DNA from: Gemmatimonadota bacterium
Lineage (GTDB): Bacteria > Gemmatimonadota > Gemmatimonadetes > Gemmatimonadales > Gemmatimonadaceae
DNA: 61,387 nt
Assembly: GCA_016712265.1 (NCBI GenBank)
Contig: JADJRJ010000003.1
Span: forward strand, 1-61,387
Direction of reading: 5' to 3'
Each line of letters begins with the position of its first letter. The first letter of the stretch is position 1. The notes under the pieces are model-generated. The model made no database searches. It saw only the letters and a program-made list of their open reading frames with translations, and was not told the DNA's origin. A program made the position numbers and the translations under genes. Positions 18,515-27,410 of the stretch are shown here, piece after piece.

Positions 18515-19380
18515 GGTACGCCGTGATCACGCGCCACCGGCGCGAGTTTCCCCTGCGACTCATGTGCCGTGTCCTCGAGGTGGCCCCGTCGGGGTACTAT
18601 GCCTGGCGCAAACGGTCGCCGAGCCTGCACGCCATCGCGGACGAGCTGCTGATGGCGCGTGTCCGCCTGGTGTTCGCCGAGAGTGGCGGGACCTATGGCG
18701 CGGTCCGCACGTGCGAGGAGCTGCGGGCGCAGGGGGTGCCGACGAGCAAGAAGCGCGTCGCCCGACTGCAGCGCACGGCCGGCCTGGTGGCCCGGCCGCC
18801 GCAGCGGCGCCGGATCGGGACGACCGACGCGCGGCACGCGCATCCGGTCGCCCCCAATCATCTGCAGCAGCAGTTCACGGTCGCCACGCCGAACACGGTG
18901 TGGGCAGCGGACATCACGTACCTGCCGACGCGGACCGGGTGGGCGTACCTCGCGGTGGTGCTGGATCTGGCGTCGCGGCGGGTCGTGGGCTGGAGTGTGC
19001 AGGAGACCTTGCTGGCGACGCTGCCGCTGGCGGCGCTGCGCATGGCGCTGGTGACGCGGCGGCCACCGCCGGGGATGCTCCATCACTCGGACCGGGGGAG
19101 TCAATACGCGGGGGGAGCGTACCAGGCGCTGTTGGCCGCCCACGGCATCGTGCCGAGCATGAGCGGGACCGGCAACTGCTATGACAATGCGGTGGTGGAG
19201 AGTTTCTTCTCGACGCTGGAGTTCGAGCTGCTCCGGCAACAGACGTGGGCGACCCCGGGGGAGGCCCGGGAGGGCGTGGGGCGCTACATCGAGCGGTGGT
19301 ACAATCCGCGCCGCCGGCATTCTACCTTGGGGTATCGCAGTCCGATGGAGTTCGAAGCGCAGGTCCTTCAGGCCGCATAG
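18511..19380 (+). CDS. IS3-family transposase OrfB (DDE integrase core)
   Basis: A 289-aa protein from ATG 18511, overlapping the orfA stop by four bases. It has the HTH_21 region (SGYYAWRKRSP, then VRLVFAESGGTYGAVRTCEE), then an rve integrase core with the DDE residues in WAADITYLPT, HHSDRGSQY and DNAVVESFFSTLE, and the IS3 ending RWYNPRRRHSTLGYRSPMEFE. It catalyses strand cleavage and transfer when fused to OrfA by a -1 frameshift. All catalytic residues are present and the frame is intact. The protein is complete at its C-terminus, 40 bp from the right inverted repeat. Confidence 0.93.
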   Translation: MRYAVITRHRREFPLRLMCRVLEVAPSGYYAWRKRSPSLHAIADELLMARVRLVFAESGGTYGAVRTCEELRAQGVPTSKKRVARLQRTAGLVARPPQRRRIGTTDARHAHPVAPNHLQQQFTVATPNTVWAADITYLPTRTGWAYLAVVLDLASRRVVGWSVQETLLATLPLAALRMALVTRRPPPGMLHHSDRGSQYAGGAYQALLAAHGIVPSMSGTGNCYDNAVVESFFSTLEFELLRQQTWATPGEAREGVGRYIERWYNPRRRHSTLGYRSPMEFEAQVLQAA

Positions 19381-19417
19381 CGCGGCTCAACCCAGTGTCC
19401 ATCAAACTGGGGGCAGC

Positions 19418-20092
19418 TCAACCCAGGGAGAAGCCACTTTCCTTTTCGCCGGCCGACCTGGCGCCCACCATGACACCGAGGCCCACGCCCGAGAGGACCT
19501 TCTCGTTCGACGCAGCGGCTGCGACAAACGGGCCAACCCCTCTCGTTACCGGACGGGCCGCGTTGTGCCAGAGATACTTGTGAAACTCGAAGACAGCTCG
19601 GGGTTGGTCCCGAAGATCCGACTTCGCCCGCACCGTTCCATTCACCAGCTCGGCCTCATTCACATTGGCGTCCCACCCGCGGGAGAAGCCGAGTCCGAGG
19701 CCCCACTTCAATCCAAGGAACGCGTTCTCGGCCTCAGCGATACGCATCTCCGTTTCAGAAGGCGCGACCCAGACAGCCATGAGCTCTCGCACTTGCAGGG
19801 CCAACTCTGGAGGTGCGGATGCAACTATCGCGGCAGCAACCACCTCCGAGCAGTCAAAGTGGGCCCTGGCGGTGTCGACGCGTGCTGCCACACTGATCTC
19901 CTTCCCCGTTCTCTCCCCGACCTTCGCCGTGGGGCACGCAGCATCAGCCAAGCCGACGAGTCGCGCCATCTGGCGATCGTCCAACGCGCGTTTCACTGCC
20001 TCTACGTCCAATCGGGCTACCTGAGCTCCCGCGCGCCCCACTCCCACGGCTAGCAGGAGTGCCACCACTAACGCCTGGCATCGTATCGTCAT
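19418..20092 (-). pseudogene. Exported protein truncated at its C-terminus by the IS3 element
   Basis: A 224-aa frame from ATG 20092, chosen because it begins a signal peptide (MTIRCQALVVALLLAVGVGR, cleavage near AGAQ). The mature part has a helical region with paired cysteines (DAACPT and HFDCSEV), then a glycine-rich part that may be the start of a beta-barrel (FLGLKWGLGLGFSRGWDANV; SGVGLGVMVGARSAGEKES). The last four codons and the stop lie in or next to the IS terminal repeat, so the native C-terminus is lost. If the element is removed with a GGG duplication, the frame runs on into the remnant at 17676-18136. The family is not recognised. Confidence 0.6.
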
Positions 20093-20350
20093 AGCAGCTC
20101 CACTGCTTAGCGGTCGCCCTCTGAGCCTCTCAGAAAGCACCGCGACTGGCCGACCCACCGTTGGCTGCTCGGACGACACTCTGCCGTTGCATTCCGGGCT
20201 GTTGAGCGGTGCTGTGGTGCGCACGATTTCCATCATATCATTCTCCAGCGAGTGCGCCCGGTGGCGCAAAGTGTTGGCTGCACAGGACAGGGCGAAATCT
20301 CCGCGCGCGCACTCCCCCACGACAGGGGCCAACCAAGGGGCGGGCGCTCC

Positions 20351-22057
20351 TCAGGATGGTCGGTACATCAACTGCAGGGTGAAATATCTCGCGAAACGCG
20401 ATTGGGGGTCCCCGCGCCTTTCATACTCGCGCCCACGGTGAATGACCAGTGCAGATGCCATCACGGACCGAAGCTCCAGCTGGAGGCCTCCGCTCAGCTC
20501 GAGCAGGCGTGGGTTCAGGGTAATCGGCCTTTCGGACAGCGTGGCATTGCGCCACACGCTGCGCACATCCGCGCCGGCGACGACCGCCACTCGTGGTCGG
20601 GGCGTTGCATCAATGGTGTCTCGGGACAGCGCGCTCAACCGCCTGAACGCTGGAGCGATCGCGCGAATCTGCGTTAGGGGGAGGGTAGTACCGAAAGGAG
20701 AGAAGCGACCAACAATACCCGCAGCGGCACCGGCGTGCGTCCGTCCGAGCGTGGTGCTCCCGCGCGCGGTGAGGTCTGCGCTCAGTCCACGGTGGTCCGG
20801 GTCCTGAGTCGCTCGCGTTTCGGCGATACGCAGAGCGCCATCCACAAGCACCGCAGCATGCCAGCGGTTGGTGAGCTGGCGGTCCCAACCGTCAGGGCGC
20901 GACGAGGCAGTGGAAATGAGCCAGTGAGCCATCCGCTGCGCCCCTGCGGCACCTGACGCTGGGCCCAGGACGCCGACCTGGGCCTCGCTTCCTATCGACC
21001 AGAAGCGGTTTTGTGCGTCACTCGGATGAATGATGTCGGATCGGCCGGCGAGGAACAGGGTTCCTGCAAAGGGGCGATCGTCCAGCTGGCGGTCCCTCTC
21101 GTAGATGCTGGTGGGCGTGTGCATCGTCTGAGAGAGGCTGACCATGGTGGTCCGACAACTGGACGCCACCATAGTGACCAAGCCTCGGTACGGGCAGGCA
21201 GGGGCGCCGCGGGCGAACCCTAGGTGGGCCAGACGCAACACGCGACGCACCCCCGGCACCTCGCTGACCACAACGCGTAGTCCGTTGGTATAGCCCTGGT
21301 CGAGCCAAGGCAGGTCGTTCTCAAGGACGAACCCGAACAGGGGAAGAGCTGGCGCGCCGGCAGTTCCACCGACCTGCGGCACGCCGAGTGATCGCAGTGG
21401 AAACGTCGCGCCGAGGGTGAATGCGCTCCCTTCAGCATCCTTTGAGGCCTCCGAGTATCGTCTTTCAGTCTGCGGATCTGGCTGATACTGAGCCATGCGG
21501 AGGTATCGGTATTCCGCATACAGGCCGAGATCGCCGGGGCCTCGAAACTCGAGGAGCGCGCCGACTGACCACGGCCGCGCCGCTCGGTTTGCATGATCAT
21601 CACCCTCACGTCGATCCCATCCGCGCTGCAACGACCCCGGGGCCACCAGAATACCTGCGTGCATCCCGCGTCCCACATGGCCGCCGATTCCCAAGGAGAA
21701 GCCGACGTCGCCGATGGAACGCTTCGGGTCTGAGGCGTCACAGAGCCCCGCGCGAGCTTCCGCAGTCGTACATGGACCTGCGGGATTGCTCGCCTGTAGT
21801 CTGAAGTCCACCAGGCCGCGGAGGGGTCCGAGACGCGCAACGTAGCCACGCAGTCCGATTGCGGCACCACTCGCACGCTCGGTCAGGCCATCGGCGCCGA
21901 CCTCCATGAGCGCGCTTCCCAGCAGCAACCGTGGTACCTCAGCGCGCGGCTGCGCGAACACGCTACATGGAGCAGCCAGAATCACACTGGGCGCCAAGCG
22001 ACGCCAGACTCGGGCGGGTCTTCCTACTTGCTTGTTGGCCGTGGCCCATCCGATCAT
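20351..22057 (-). CDS. LpxR-family (DUF2219) outer-membrane lipid A deacylase-like protein
   Basis: A 568-aa protein with an N-terminal signal segment (LAPSVILAAPCSVFA). The second half carries LpxR/DUF2219 landmarks: LENDLPWLDQGYTNGLRVVV, then SLSQTMHTPTSIYERDRQLD, DDRPFAGTLFLAG, and the C-terminal strand SRFARYFTLQLMYRPS. LpxR removes the 3'-acyloxyacyl group of lipid A in the outer membrane using Asn, Thr, Asp and His residues around these motifs. Here the N...D..YTNG pattern and the HTP step are present, but I cannot confirm every catalytic residue. It is much longer than the usual ~320 aa: residues 30-235 add a glycine- and aromatic-rich part that may form more barrel strands. Its ATG overlaps the stop of the upstream DUF5675-like gene (ATGA). 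Confidence 0.75.
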   Translation of the reverse strand: MIGWATANKQVGRPARVWRRLAPSVILAAPCSVFAQPRAEVPRLLLGSALMEVGADGLTERASGAAIGLRGYVARLGPLRGLVDFRLQASNPAGPCTTAEARAGLCDASDPKRSIGDVGFSLGIGGHVGRGMHAGILVAPGSLQRGWDRREGDDHANRAARPWSVGALLEFRGPGDLGLYAEYRYLRMAQYQPDPQTERRYSEASKDAEGSAFTLGATFPLRSLGVPQVGGTAGAPALPLFGFVLENDLPWLDQGYTNGLRVVVSEVPGVRRVLRLAHLGFARGAPACPYRGLVTMVASSCRTTMVSLSQTMHTPTSIYERDRQLDDRPFAGTLFLAGRSDIIHPSDAQNRFWSIGSEAQVGVLGPASGAAGAQRMAHWLISTASSRPDGWDRQLTNRWHAAVLVDGALRIAETRATQDPDHRGLSADLTARGSTTLGRTHAGAAAGIVGRFSPFGTTLPLTQIRAIAPAFRRLSALSRDTIDATPRPRVAVVAGADVRSVWRNATLSERPITLNPRLLELSGGLQLELRSVMASALVIHRGREYERRGDPQSRFARYFTLQLMYRPS

Positions 22058-22609
22058 GGTTCCCCCTCGATGAGTGTCATAGCATCGGGAATAGTCGCGC
22101 CCGCGACAGTTGAGAAACGTGCTCCCAACCGTGCTCGCATCGCGTCGATCACGGCGACGACTCGGGCACGGCTGTCACCGAAGTGAATCGGGGACGATGC
22201 ATCGGTTAGGCCCGAGGCGAGATTGAGGCATCCTACACTCCAAAGGTAGTCTCTGGCAGGGTGGATGAGGATCGCAGTTCGTTGACCTGTCCCAGTCAAG
22301 AGAAGGCCCGGACGGGGGATCGCCGTGGCTTATCCCACTGCTGTATCCTGACGTGCGGTACTTCGGGCCAGCCTGTATGGCGAGGGGATACTCTCCTGCC
22401 GCGATGCGCCGATCCCGTGCATCACCGATCGCCGTCGTATTGTCGCCGGGGCCATCTCGCTCAACGACTTGTCCGCTGAGGAGGGGAAGCGCGACTCCGT
22501 CCCAGTAGCAGGTGTAGGTGCCGACAGTGTGAGCGTAGTGCCGTCCTGCACGTCGCTCCACTCGCGTACGGCTGACGACCATTACGAAACGAGACTTCGG
22601 CAGTGACAC
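22054..22609 (-). pseudogene. DUF5675-like protein, one frameshift
   Basis: Two frames join near 22340. The first (from 22609) includes GRHYAHTVGTYTCYWDGVAL and AAGEYPLAIQAGPKYRT. The second continues IPRPGLLLTGTGQRTAILIH, then SVGCLNLASGL. The order G-Y-P-L..., then ILIHP...S.GC is that of DUF5675, proteins seen in phages and secretion loci. The usual histidine and cysteine are kept, suggesting an L,D-transpeptidase-like site, but the family's activity is unproven. One indel separates the halves. The stop overlaps the ATG of the LpxR-like gene, so the two would be cotranslated, hinting at a shared envelope role. Confidence 0.55.
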
Positions 22610-23159
22610 GTGTGACCTCTTCGCGCATCGTGGGTGGTGGATCGCCTGCAGGTACGGCTTGCGGTTGAGGTACGTGTCACAGGGGTCGGCTCAGGAGGTC
22701 GCAATTGACCTGCCTCCCTCCCCTCCGGGAAGGTCTTGGTCCAACCCTGCAATGCCGGCCCCACATGTCGGCTTTGCATTGCGGCCGTCGTGATCTTGGT
22801 GCTTCTGTATAGTCGGAGGTACCTTGGTTGGCGTTCGTGTGAGGATGCCCGGAGCGACCCGCTTTCCTTCATTTCGTGGGTCAATCGGCTCAGCGGCGTT
22901 TCTGCAAGCTCCATGGTAGTCTGGCCACTCAGGCGGTGGTGCTTCTGCATCTGGGGCTTGGCACGACGATGTACAACACGCTGTAACCTTGCACACACAC
23001 GGCGGCAGCTCTGGACGCGTAACCGTAAGCAGTGACATCGCATGACACTGACTCGTGCACGAGAGCGCGGGGCGTTCCGCTCACCTGCGCTCTGAGATGA
23101 GGGCACCGACGCCCTGAGTTCTTCGCGCGCCCGGTGCTCGTCCACCCCGCCCTGTCAGG
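22610..23159. other. 550-bp stretch without a supported gene
   Basis: Several 80-120-codon frames are open on both strands, but none has a recognisable motif, a signal peptide or a convincing start. The base composition is less GC-rich than the flanks. I see no tRNA, hairpin array or IS end here. Confidence 0.5.
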
Positions 23160-25718
23160 TCAACGTGCCACGATCGACGAATCGAGGCTGCGATATCGTG
23201 GGTCGCGTCGAAGCGATTGCAGCTCCAGCATCGTATGCAGCCACTGGTCGTGAGCCGAGCCCTGGCGCAGTGACTCTCTAAGCAGGCTGATGGCGGAGTC
23301 GGCCTGAGCCAGCATCGCCCGAATCCGGGCCTCCGCCATACGAGCTTCTCCATACACGTACTTCGTCGTATCCATCGACAGCGCGTGCGCTACGGCCAAG
23401 GCTGTGGCGGTATCGCCGCTGAGCAGTGCGGCAGATCCGTAGGTCCCAACGCCCTCGAAGGTCAGCTGATGCGCGTGATACGCCGGCTCCAATGTGCGCC
23501 GCGCCTGCGCCGGCTCATCCGCGAGCACCTGCAGCGCCGCTCGCTCCTCGAGGCTGAAGGTGCTTGCCGGAGGGGCTGCAAACGCCTTTCGCGCCAGGGC
23601 ACGTCCCATCGCGGCGTGTCCATGTGCGTTCGCCTCGAGTGCCGCAGTCAGCCAGAGCGATCCTACGGGGGTGTTTCGGGGGTCGGAGGTCAAAGTCGCC
23701 GCGTCGGCGAGTGCGCGCTCAACCTCCGCAGCGTTTCCCAGCGCTGCGGCTGACCGAACGGTCGATGCCAGAGCGAACCGTCGCGTGGGGTACATCCGGC
23801 GCGCCTCCGCCGCATATCGGACTTCGGCACGCAGGTCGCCCACCTGGTGGTAGGCAGCGGTGATCAAGTCATACCAGGCCACGAACCCTCGCATGGCACC
23901 CGCCGCCGGATCCAGCGATCGCAAGGCTACGATTGCCTCCGCGTAACTGCCGTTCTCATAGGCTGCCACCGCATAGTTGTAGACCGCCTTCGTCCCCGGC
24001 GCATCTTCCGAGAGCCACCGTGCATACTTGAGGGCCGCCTGCTGGTCGCCGTTGAGAAGAGCCAGGCGATACTCGACCCAGATACGATGCGTGGGGCTGA
24101 GAGCGTCGCCGGACGACCTTGCCAGCCGAGCCAGGGAGTCCGCCTCGCGAAAGCGGCCGAGATTCGATTCCGCGATCGACGCAAACAACAGAGGCACAAC
24201 AAACGAACTGTCGAGCCGTGCCGCTTCTTTCATCTCCCGGGAGGCATCGGGAAATGCGTTCTCGACATAGCGCTCGAGCCCGCGGCTAAACGCGAGGTAT
24301 GCCTCATAGCGAGGAGGGGTCGCTCCAGCGGCCGCATTGGCTGCGAGCCGGGCATCGAGGCTCGAACCAAGCAGCCCCTGGATACGGGAGCGCAGTTCGG
24401 CGATGCCGGGCATGGGATTCTCCATCGCGGCACTAACCGGCGTGAGTAACCCGAGGAGTTCGCCCGATGCCACCCGCCGTACCTCGGCGTGAAACTGTAG
24501 CGAGTCCCCGAGCCGGTAGACGCGACCGGTCACCAGTACCTCAGCCGAGGTGGCCGCAGCGACATCAACGGCTGACAGCACCGGACCGCCCTCGGACGAA
24601 GACCGCAAGAGCTCGAGCATCGACACGGTCGGCACGACGCGCGCAAGCCCGGTGCGGGCGAGTCCCTCGTTCATCCAGTCGGCGGCGAGCGCGCCGACAG
24701 GACGGAGCTCGGTATCGGCGGCCGGCACTTCGAAGGGGACGACTGCCACGCGAATGGGGACGTCGGCGGAAGGACCCGGGGGGCGCAGCTTTGCGAGGGC
24801 GCCCCCGAGTGCGAGGACCCCGACCGCTGCAGCCATGAACCAGATAGTTGGGCGACGGACGGTCCTCCCCTTCCTCATCGCCAGCACAAACGACCCCGCG
24901 CTTGGGTAGCGATCTGCAGCCACAGGACTGAGGGCGCGTTGGACCGCCTCTTCGATCTCCGGCGCCACGCGCGGACGCACCGTCCGGATCGATGGCATTG
25001 GGTCCAGCACTTTGCGTCGCAGGATGCCGCCCGGCGTTGCACCTTGAAAGGGCGGGGCCCCCGTGAGCATCTCATAAACCACGCAGGCCAGGGCGTATTG
25101 GTCTGAGCGTGGATCGAGGACCCCGTCAGCCGCGTGTTGCTCGGGGCTCATGTAGGCCGGTGTGCCGATAGCCAGCTGCGAGTACGTCTCGGGATCGTCG
25201 ACCGACCCCTCAACCGCCTTTGCGATGCCAAAGTCCGACAGAAGGGGCGTGCCATCGGGTGCAAAGAGGATGTTCTCGGGCTTGACGTCCCGATGGACTA
25301 TCCCTGCACCGGCCGCCTCGTCCAAGGCACTGGCGATGGCGTGCGCCACGCGCAGCGCCTCTGCGACTGTCGTAGCACCGCCTTTGCGCAGTCGGTCTCT
25401 CAGCGTGCCTCCCTCCAGCAAGGGCATACACAGGAACACTGAGGTAGCCGTCTGTCCCCATCCGATGACCGGAACGATGTTGGAATGTGAGATCCGGGCA
25501 GCAAGCTGCACCTCACGCAGGAAGCGCTCGCGGGCGAGTCGTCCTCCGAACTCGGGGCGCAAGACCTTCACCGCAATCGGGCCCTCGCCTGGCCGTTCCG
25601 CGCGGAACACGCGGCCCGCGCCCCCCCGTCCGAGCTCAGGTCCGACCAGGCTCCCCTGCGGAAAGGCCCGCTGGAGCTCCGACCTCAGCTCGTCCCCACC
25701 CTCGTTGTCGGACGCCAT
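23160..25718 (-). CDS. Transmembrane Ser/Thr protein kinase with TolB/TPR-like sensor
   Basis: A full bacterial Hanks-type kinase: glycine loop GRGGAGRV, AVKVL lysine, IVHRDVKPENIL, DFG, and GTPAYMSPEQ. After a basic linker comes one membrane helix (TIWFMAAAVGVLALGGALA), then an exported region with a TolB-N/FlgO-like stretch (VAVVPFEVPAADTELRPVG; EVLVTGRVYRLGDSL) and a long helical TPR-like tail. The frame is open to GTG 25796 (878 aa), but only 21 bp would then remain before the divergent gene at 25818. ATG 25718 (852 aa) leaves room for a promoter, and a TATACT box lies about 30 bp upstream. It may sense through its outer domain; its targets are unknown. The divergent small gene next door is a candidate partner. 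Confidence 0.9.
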   Translation of the reverse strand: MASDNEGGDELRSELQRAFPQGSLVGPELGRGGAGRVFRAERPGEGPIAVKVLRPEFGGRLARERFLREVQLAARISHSNIVPVIGWGQTATSVFLCMPLLEGGTLRDRLRKGGATTVAEALRVAHAIASALDEAAGAGIVHRDVKPENILFAPDGTPLLSDFGIAKAVEGSVDDPETYSQLAIGTPAYMSPEQHAADGVLDPRSDQYALACVVYEMLTGAPPFQGATPGGILRRKVLDPMPSIRTVRPRVAPEIEEAVQRALSPVAADRYPSAGSFVLAMRKGRTVRRPTIWFMAAAVGVLALGGALAKLRPPGPSADVPIRVAVVPFEVPAADTELRPVGALAADWMNEGLARTGLARVVPTVSMLELLRSSSEGGPVLSAVDVAAATSAEVLVTGRVYRLGDSLQFHAEVRRVASGELLGLLTPVSAAMENPMPGIAELRSRIQGLLGSSLDARLAANAAAGATPPRYEAYLAFSRGLERYVENAFPDASREMKEAARLDSSFVVPLLFASIAESNLGRFREADSLARLARSSGDALSPTHRIWVEYRLALLNGDQQAALKYARWLSEDAPGTKAVYNYAVAAYENGSYAEAIVALRSLDPAAGAMRGFVAWYDLITAAYHQVGDLRAEVRYAAEARRMYPTRRFALASTVRSAAALGNAAEVERALADAATLTSDPRNTPVGSLWLTAALEANAHGHAAMGRALARKAFAAPPASTFSLEERAALQVLADEPAQARRTLEPAYHAHQLTFEGVGTYGSAALLSGDTATALAVAHALSMDTTKYVYGEARMAEARIRAMLAQADSAISLLRESLRQGSAHDQWLHTMLELQSLRRDPRYRSLDSSIVAR

Positions 25719-25817
25719 CCGCGACTCGGCCCCTGTCGAACGTTGTCCCTCAGAGTATAGACTCGCCGGAAGCATCGCGCGAGACGCAGGACCCACCCCT
25801 CAGCAAGGAGACGGCAA

Positions 25818-26111
25818 GTGACTGAACCCACCCCCAACGGACCGCCGCTTGGCATACGCCGAGTGAATCGGATGCTGGTCGACGACTTCGTCAACGACAA
25901 GGTGCCGGATCCGTTCTTCCGCATCGAGCTCGACATCCCCCTCGGGGGCGACGCCGAAGGGCTGCGAAAGCTCCTAGTTGATGGCGACCACCCCGGTGTG
26001 ATCAGACTGCTTGAGGGTAAACTCCCGAAGCCAGGCGGGTCGGCCTCAGAGGCGATTCAGGCCCAGTATCATTCAGCCGTGGCCGTGATCCGTTCTGCTT
26101 TTGGAGCTTAG
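25818..26111 (+). CDS. Small protein, paralogue of 27072..27374
   Basis: A 97-aa cytosolic protein from GTG 25818, eight bases after an AAGGAG site. Its core, GIRRVNRMLVDDFVNDKVPD followed by PFFRIELDI, is shared with the protein at 27072 (GIRRVN-M-VDD...FFRIE-D), and both end in a helix before the stop. I know no named family for this motif. It lies between the divergent kinase and the converging caspase-like gene, whose stop is only 9 bp away. The two paralogues flanking one protease-like gene suggest substrate, inhibitor or adaptor roles; this is inference. Confidence 0.7.
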   Translation: MTEPTPNGPPLGIRRVNRMLVDDFVNDKVPDPFFRIELDIPLGGDAEGLRKLLVDGDHPGVIRLLEGKLPKPGGSASEAIQAQYHSAVAVIRSAFGA

Positions 26112-26120
26112 TCGCATTTG

Positions 26121-26948
26121 CTAGCGAATCCGCGTGACCCGGACGGCGCGCCAGAGCGCCTCCGGGTCGCGCACACGGCGCAGGCCCGGCTGCTCGGTCG
26201 CTCGCACAAACCTTCCCTTGAGCAAGACCTCCACTTCGGTCGGACCCATCGGTGTCTCGATCTGCCCAGTGACATCGGGCCCGATCAGTAGATCAATGGC
26301 TGGGGCTTCTGTCGGCACTGACTCCTCCCACGATTGGGCAAGTTGTCGCGGCTCGACGACGAGGGTGAGGGCGCTCGTCGCGGCGAGTAACTGCTGGGAG
26401 TCCGCACCACCAGCGTGGCAGAAGGAGTTCCAACAGCCGGGGTGGCTGGCATTCCTCGCCGCGCCGTAATGCGTGAACTCCCACTCCGCGACCACCTCCG
26501 CATTACCGAGGGCGGCGCAACCGGCGACGACGAAGCCTGCGGCCCCGTGCACCACCACGCCAGGGAGGCTCTGTGCGAGGTGGTCTGCCACACAGTAACC
26601 GAGCTCGCGCAGGCCCGTGTTGCATCCGGTGAGATACACCTGGGCACCGGGCGCCGCGAGCCCTTGCGTGGTAAGCGCTGCGGCCAGCAGAGGGACGGTT
26701 TTCGCTCCAAGGCCGAAATGCCAAGTGGGCGCACCGTGCGAGATCACCTCGATGGCGCTGGGCGACCCACCGGCGGTCGCGATCATGACAGAGGGAACCA
26801 GATCTGCAAAACCGGTCACCTCGTCGTAGCGCCATTGATGCGCCTTCACGAGGTTCATAGACAAGAGTTTGCGATATTGCGGGAGCGGTTCCGCGTTCGC
26901 ACCGTCAACCACACAGGCGTTTGGTGTTTGCATGATGCGTGGATGCAT
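26121..26948 (-). CDS. Caspase-like (clan CD) cysteine protease-like protein
   Basis: 275 aa from ATG 26948. AIEVISHGAPTWHFGLG (His71) followed by AQVYLTGCNTGLRELG (Cys109) is the His-Gly ... Gly-Cys dyad arrangement of clan CD peptidases, close to the pattern in DUF4347 and caspase-like domains: a hydrophobic strand before each catalytic residue and a glycine after the histidine. There is no signal peptide. The C-terminal 120 residues contain four more cysteines (AGCAALG, GCWNSFCHAGG) and no known domain. It is convergent with one small paralogue and divergent from the other. Bacterial caspase-like proteins often cleave a neighbour-encoded protein in stress or phage defence, which makes the paralogues candidate substrates. 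Homology is by motif only. Confidence 0.6.
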   Translation of the reverse strand: MHPRIMQTPNACVVDGANAEPLPQYRKLLSMNLVKAHQWRYDEVTGFADLVPSVMIATAGGSPSAIEVISHGAPTWHFGLGAKTVPLLAAALTTQGLAAPGAQVYLTGCNTGLRELGYCVADHLAQSLPGVVVHGAAGFVVAGCAALGNAEVVAEWEFTHYGAARNASHPGCWNSFCHAGGADSQQLLAATSALTLVVEPRQLAQSWEESVPTEAPAIDLLIGPDVTGQIETPMGPTEVEVLLKGRFVRATEQPGLRRVRDPEALWRAVRVTRIR

Positions 26949-27071
26949 GTGGAGGTTCTTGTGCCTTAGCGAACGACTGTTACACGGCAACAGCTCGCGT
27001 GCAGACCTTGCAAGCAGCGCGAGCCGGGGGTAGCCTAGGCCCGTCAATTATCTATTCAAGGGGGTATCGAC

Positions 27072-27374
27072 ATGGCGGCGAAGAAGAAGGGCAAGATCCA
27101 AGACGAGGGGAAAGTTCGATCCGACGATTGCCGGGGGATTCGGCGCGTGAACCTGATGGTCGTGGACGACTATCAGGAGCGGGAGGCTGTCGCGCACTTC
27201 TTCCGTATCGAGGTCGATTTCATTGTGGATCAGCATCAGGCGAATCTGCTTCGAGGCCACCTCGGCAGGCCAACCAAAGGTGGAGACGAGGAGGTGATGG
27301 ACGAGCTCTTAAAGGGGAGCGAGTATGGTGCTTATGCAGCGAAGGTCCTAAAGGCGGTCTTTGATACCCAATAG
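27072..27374 (+). CDS. Small protein, paralogue of 25818..26111
   Basis: A 100-aa protein from ATG 27072 after an AAGGGGG site. A lysine-rich start (MAAKKKGKIQDEGK) precedes the shared core GIRRVNLMVVDDYQEREAVA, then HFFRIEVDFIV. The C-terminal half is helical and ends VLKAVFDTQ. It is transcribed away from the caspase-like gene, whose start is 123 bp off, so the two may share a divergent control region. The family is unnamed to my knowledge. Conservation of GIRRVN and FFRIE across two otherwise divergent copies argues for a real functional surface. Confidence 0.7.
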   Translation: MAAKKKGKIQDEGKVRSDDCRGIRRVNLMVVDDYQEREAVAHFFRIEVDFIVDQHQANLLRGHLGRPTKGGDEEVMDELLKGSEYGAYAAKVLKAVFDTQ

Positions 27375-27410
27375 CGGACTGGCGCGGTCCGGGCGAACGA
27401 CTGCGTGTTT

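Larger units (their letters stand above)
18141..19420 (+). mobile_element. IS3-family insertion sequence, ~1.28 kb
   Basis: Terminal inverted repeats of 26 bp start TGAGCCACCCCCGATTT on the left and, on the reverse complement, TGAGCTGCCCCCAGTTT on the right, matching at 20 of 26 positions. Inside are orfA and orfB in the usual overlapping IS3 order. If the ends are moved out to TGG (18137) and CCA (19425), a 3-bp GGG direct repeat flanks the element, the expected IS3 target-duplication size, though G-runs make this weak evidence. The element separates two minus-strand gene remnants. On the left the junction forms a perfect 9-bp hairpin (GGGGGTGGC/GCCACCCCC). Confidence 0.85.

Noticed and set aside
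18253..19320. Minus-strand frame opposite the IS3 transposase
   Set aside because: The plus strand has the complete DDE core, and the minus frame has no homology pattern.
22736..23038. ~100-codon frames on both strands in the 22.6-23.2 kb gap
   Set aside because: No motif, signal peptide or ribosome site, and neither strand is preferred.
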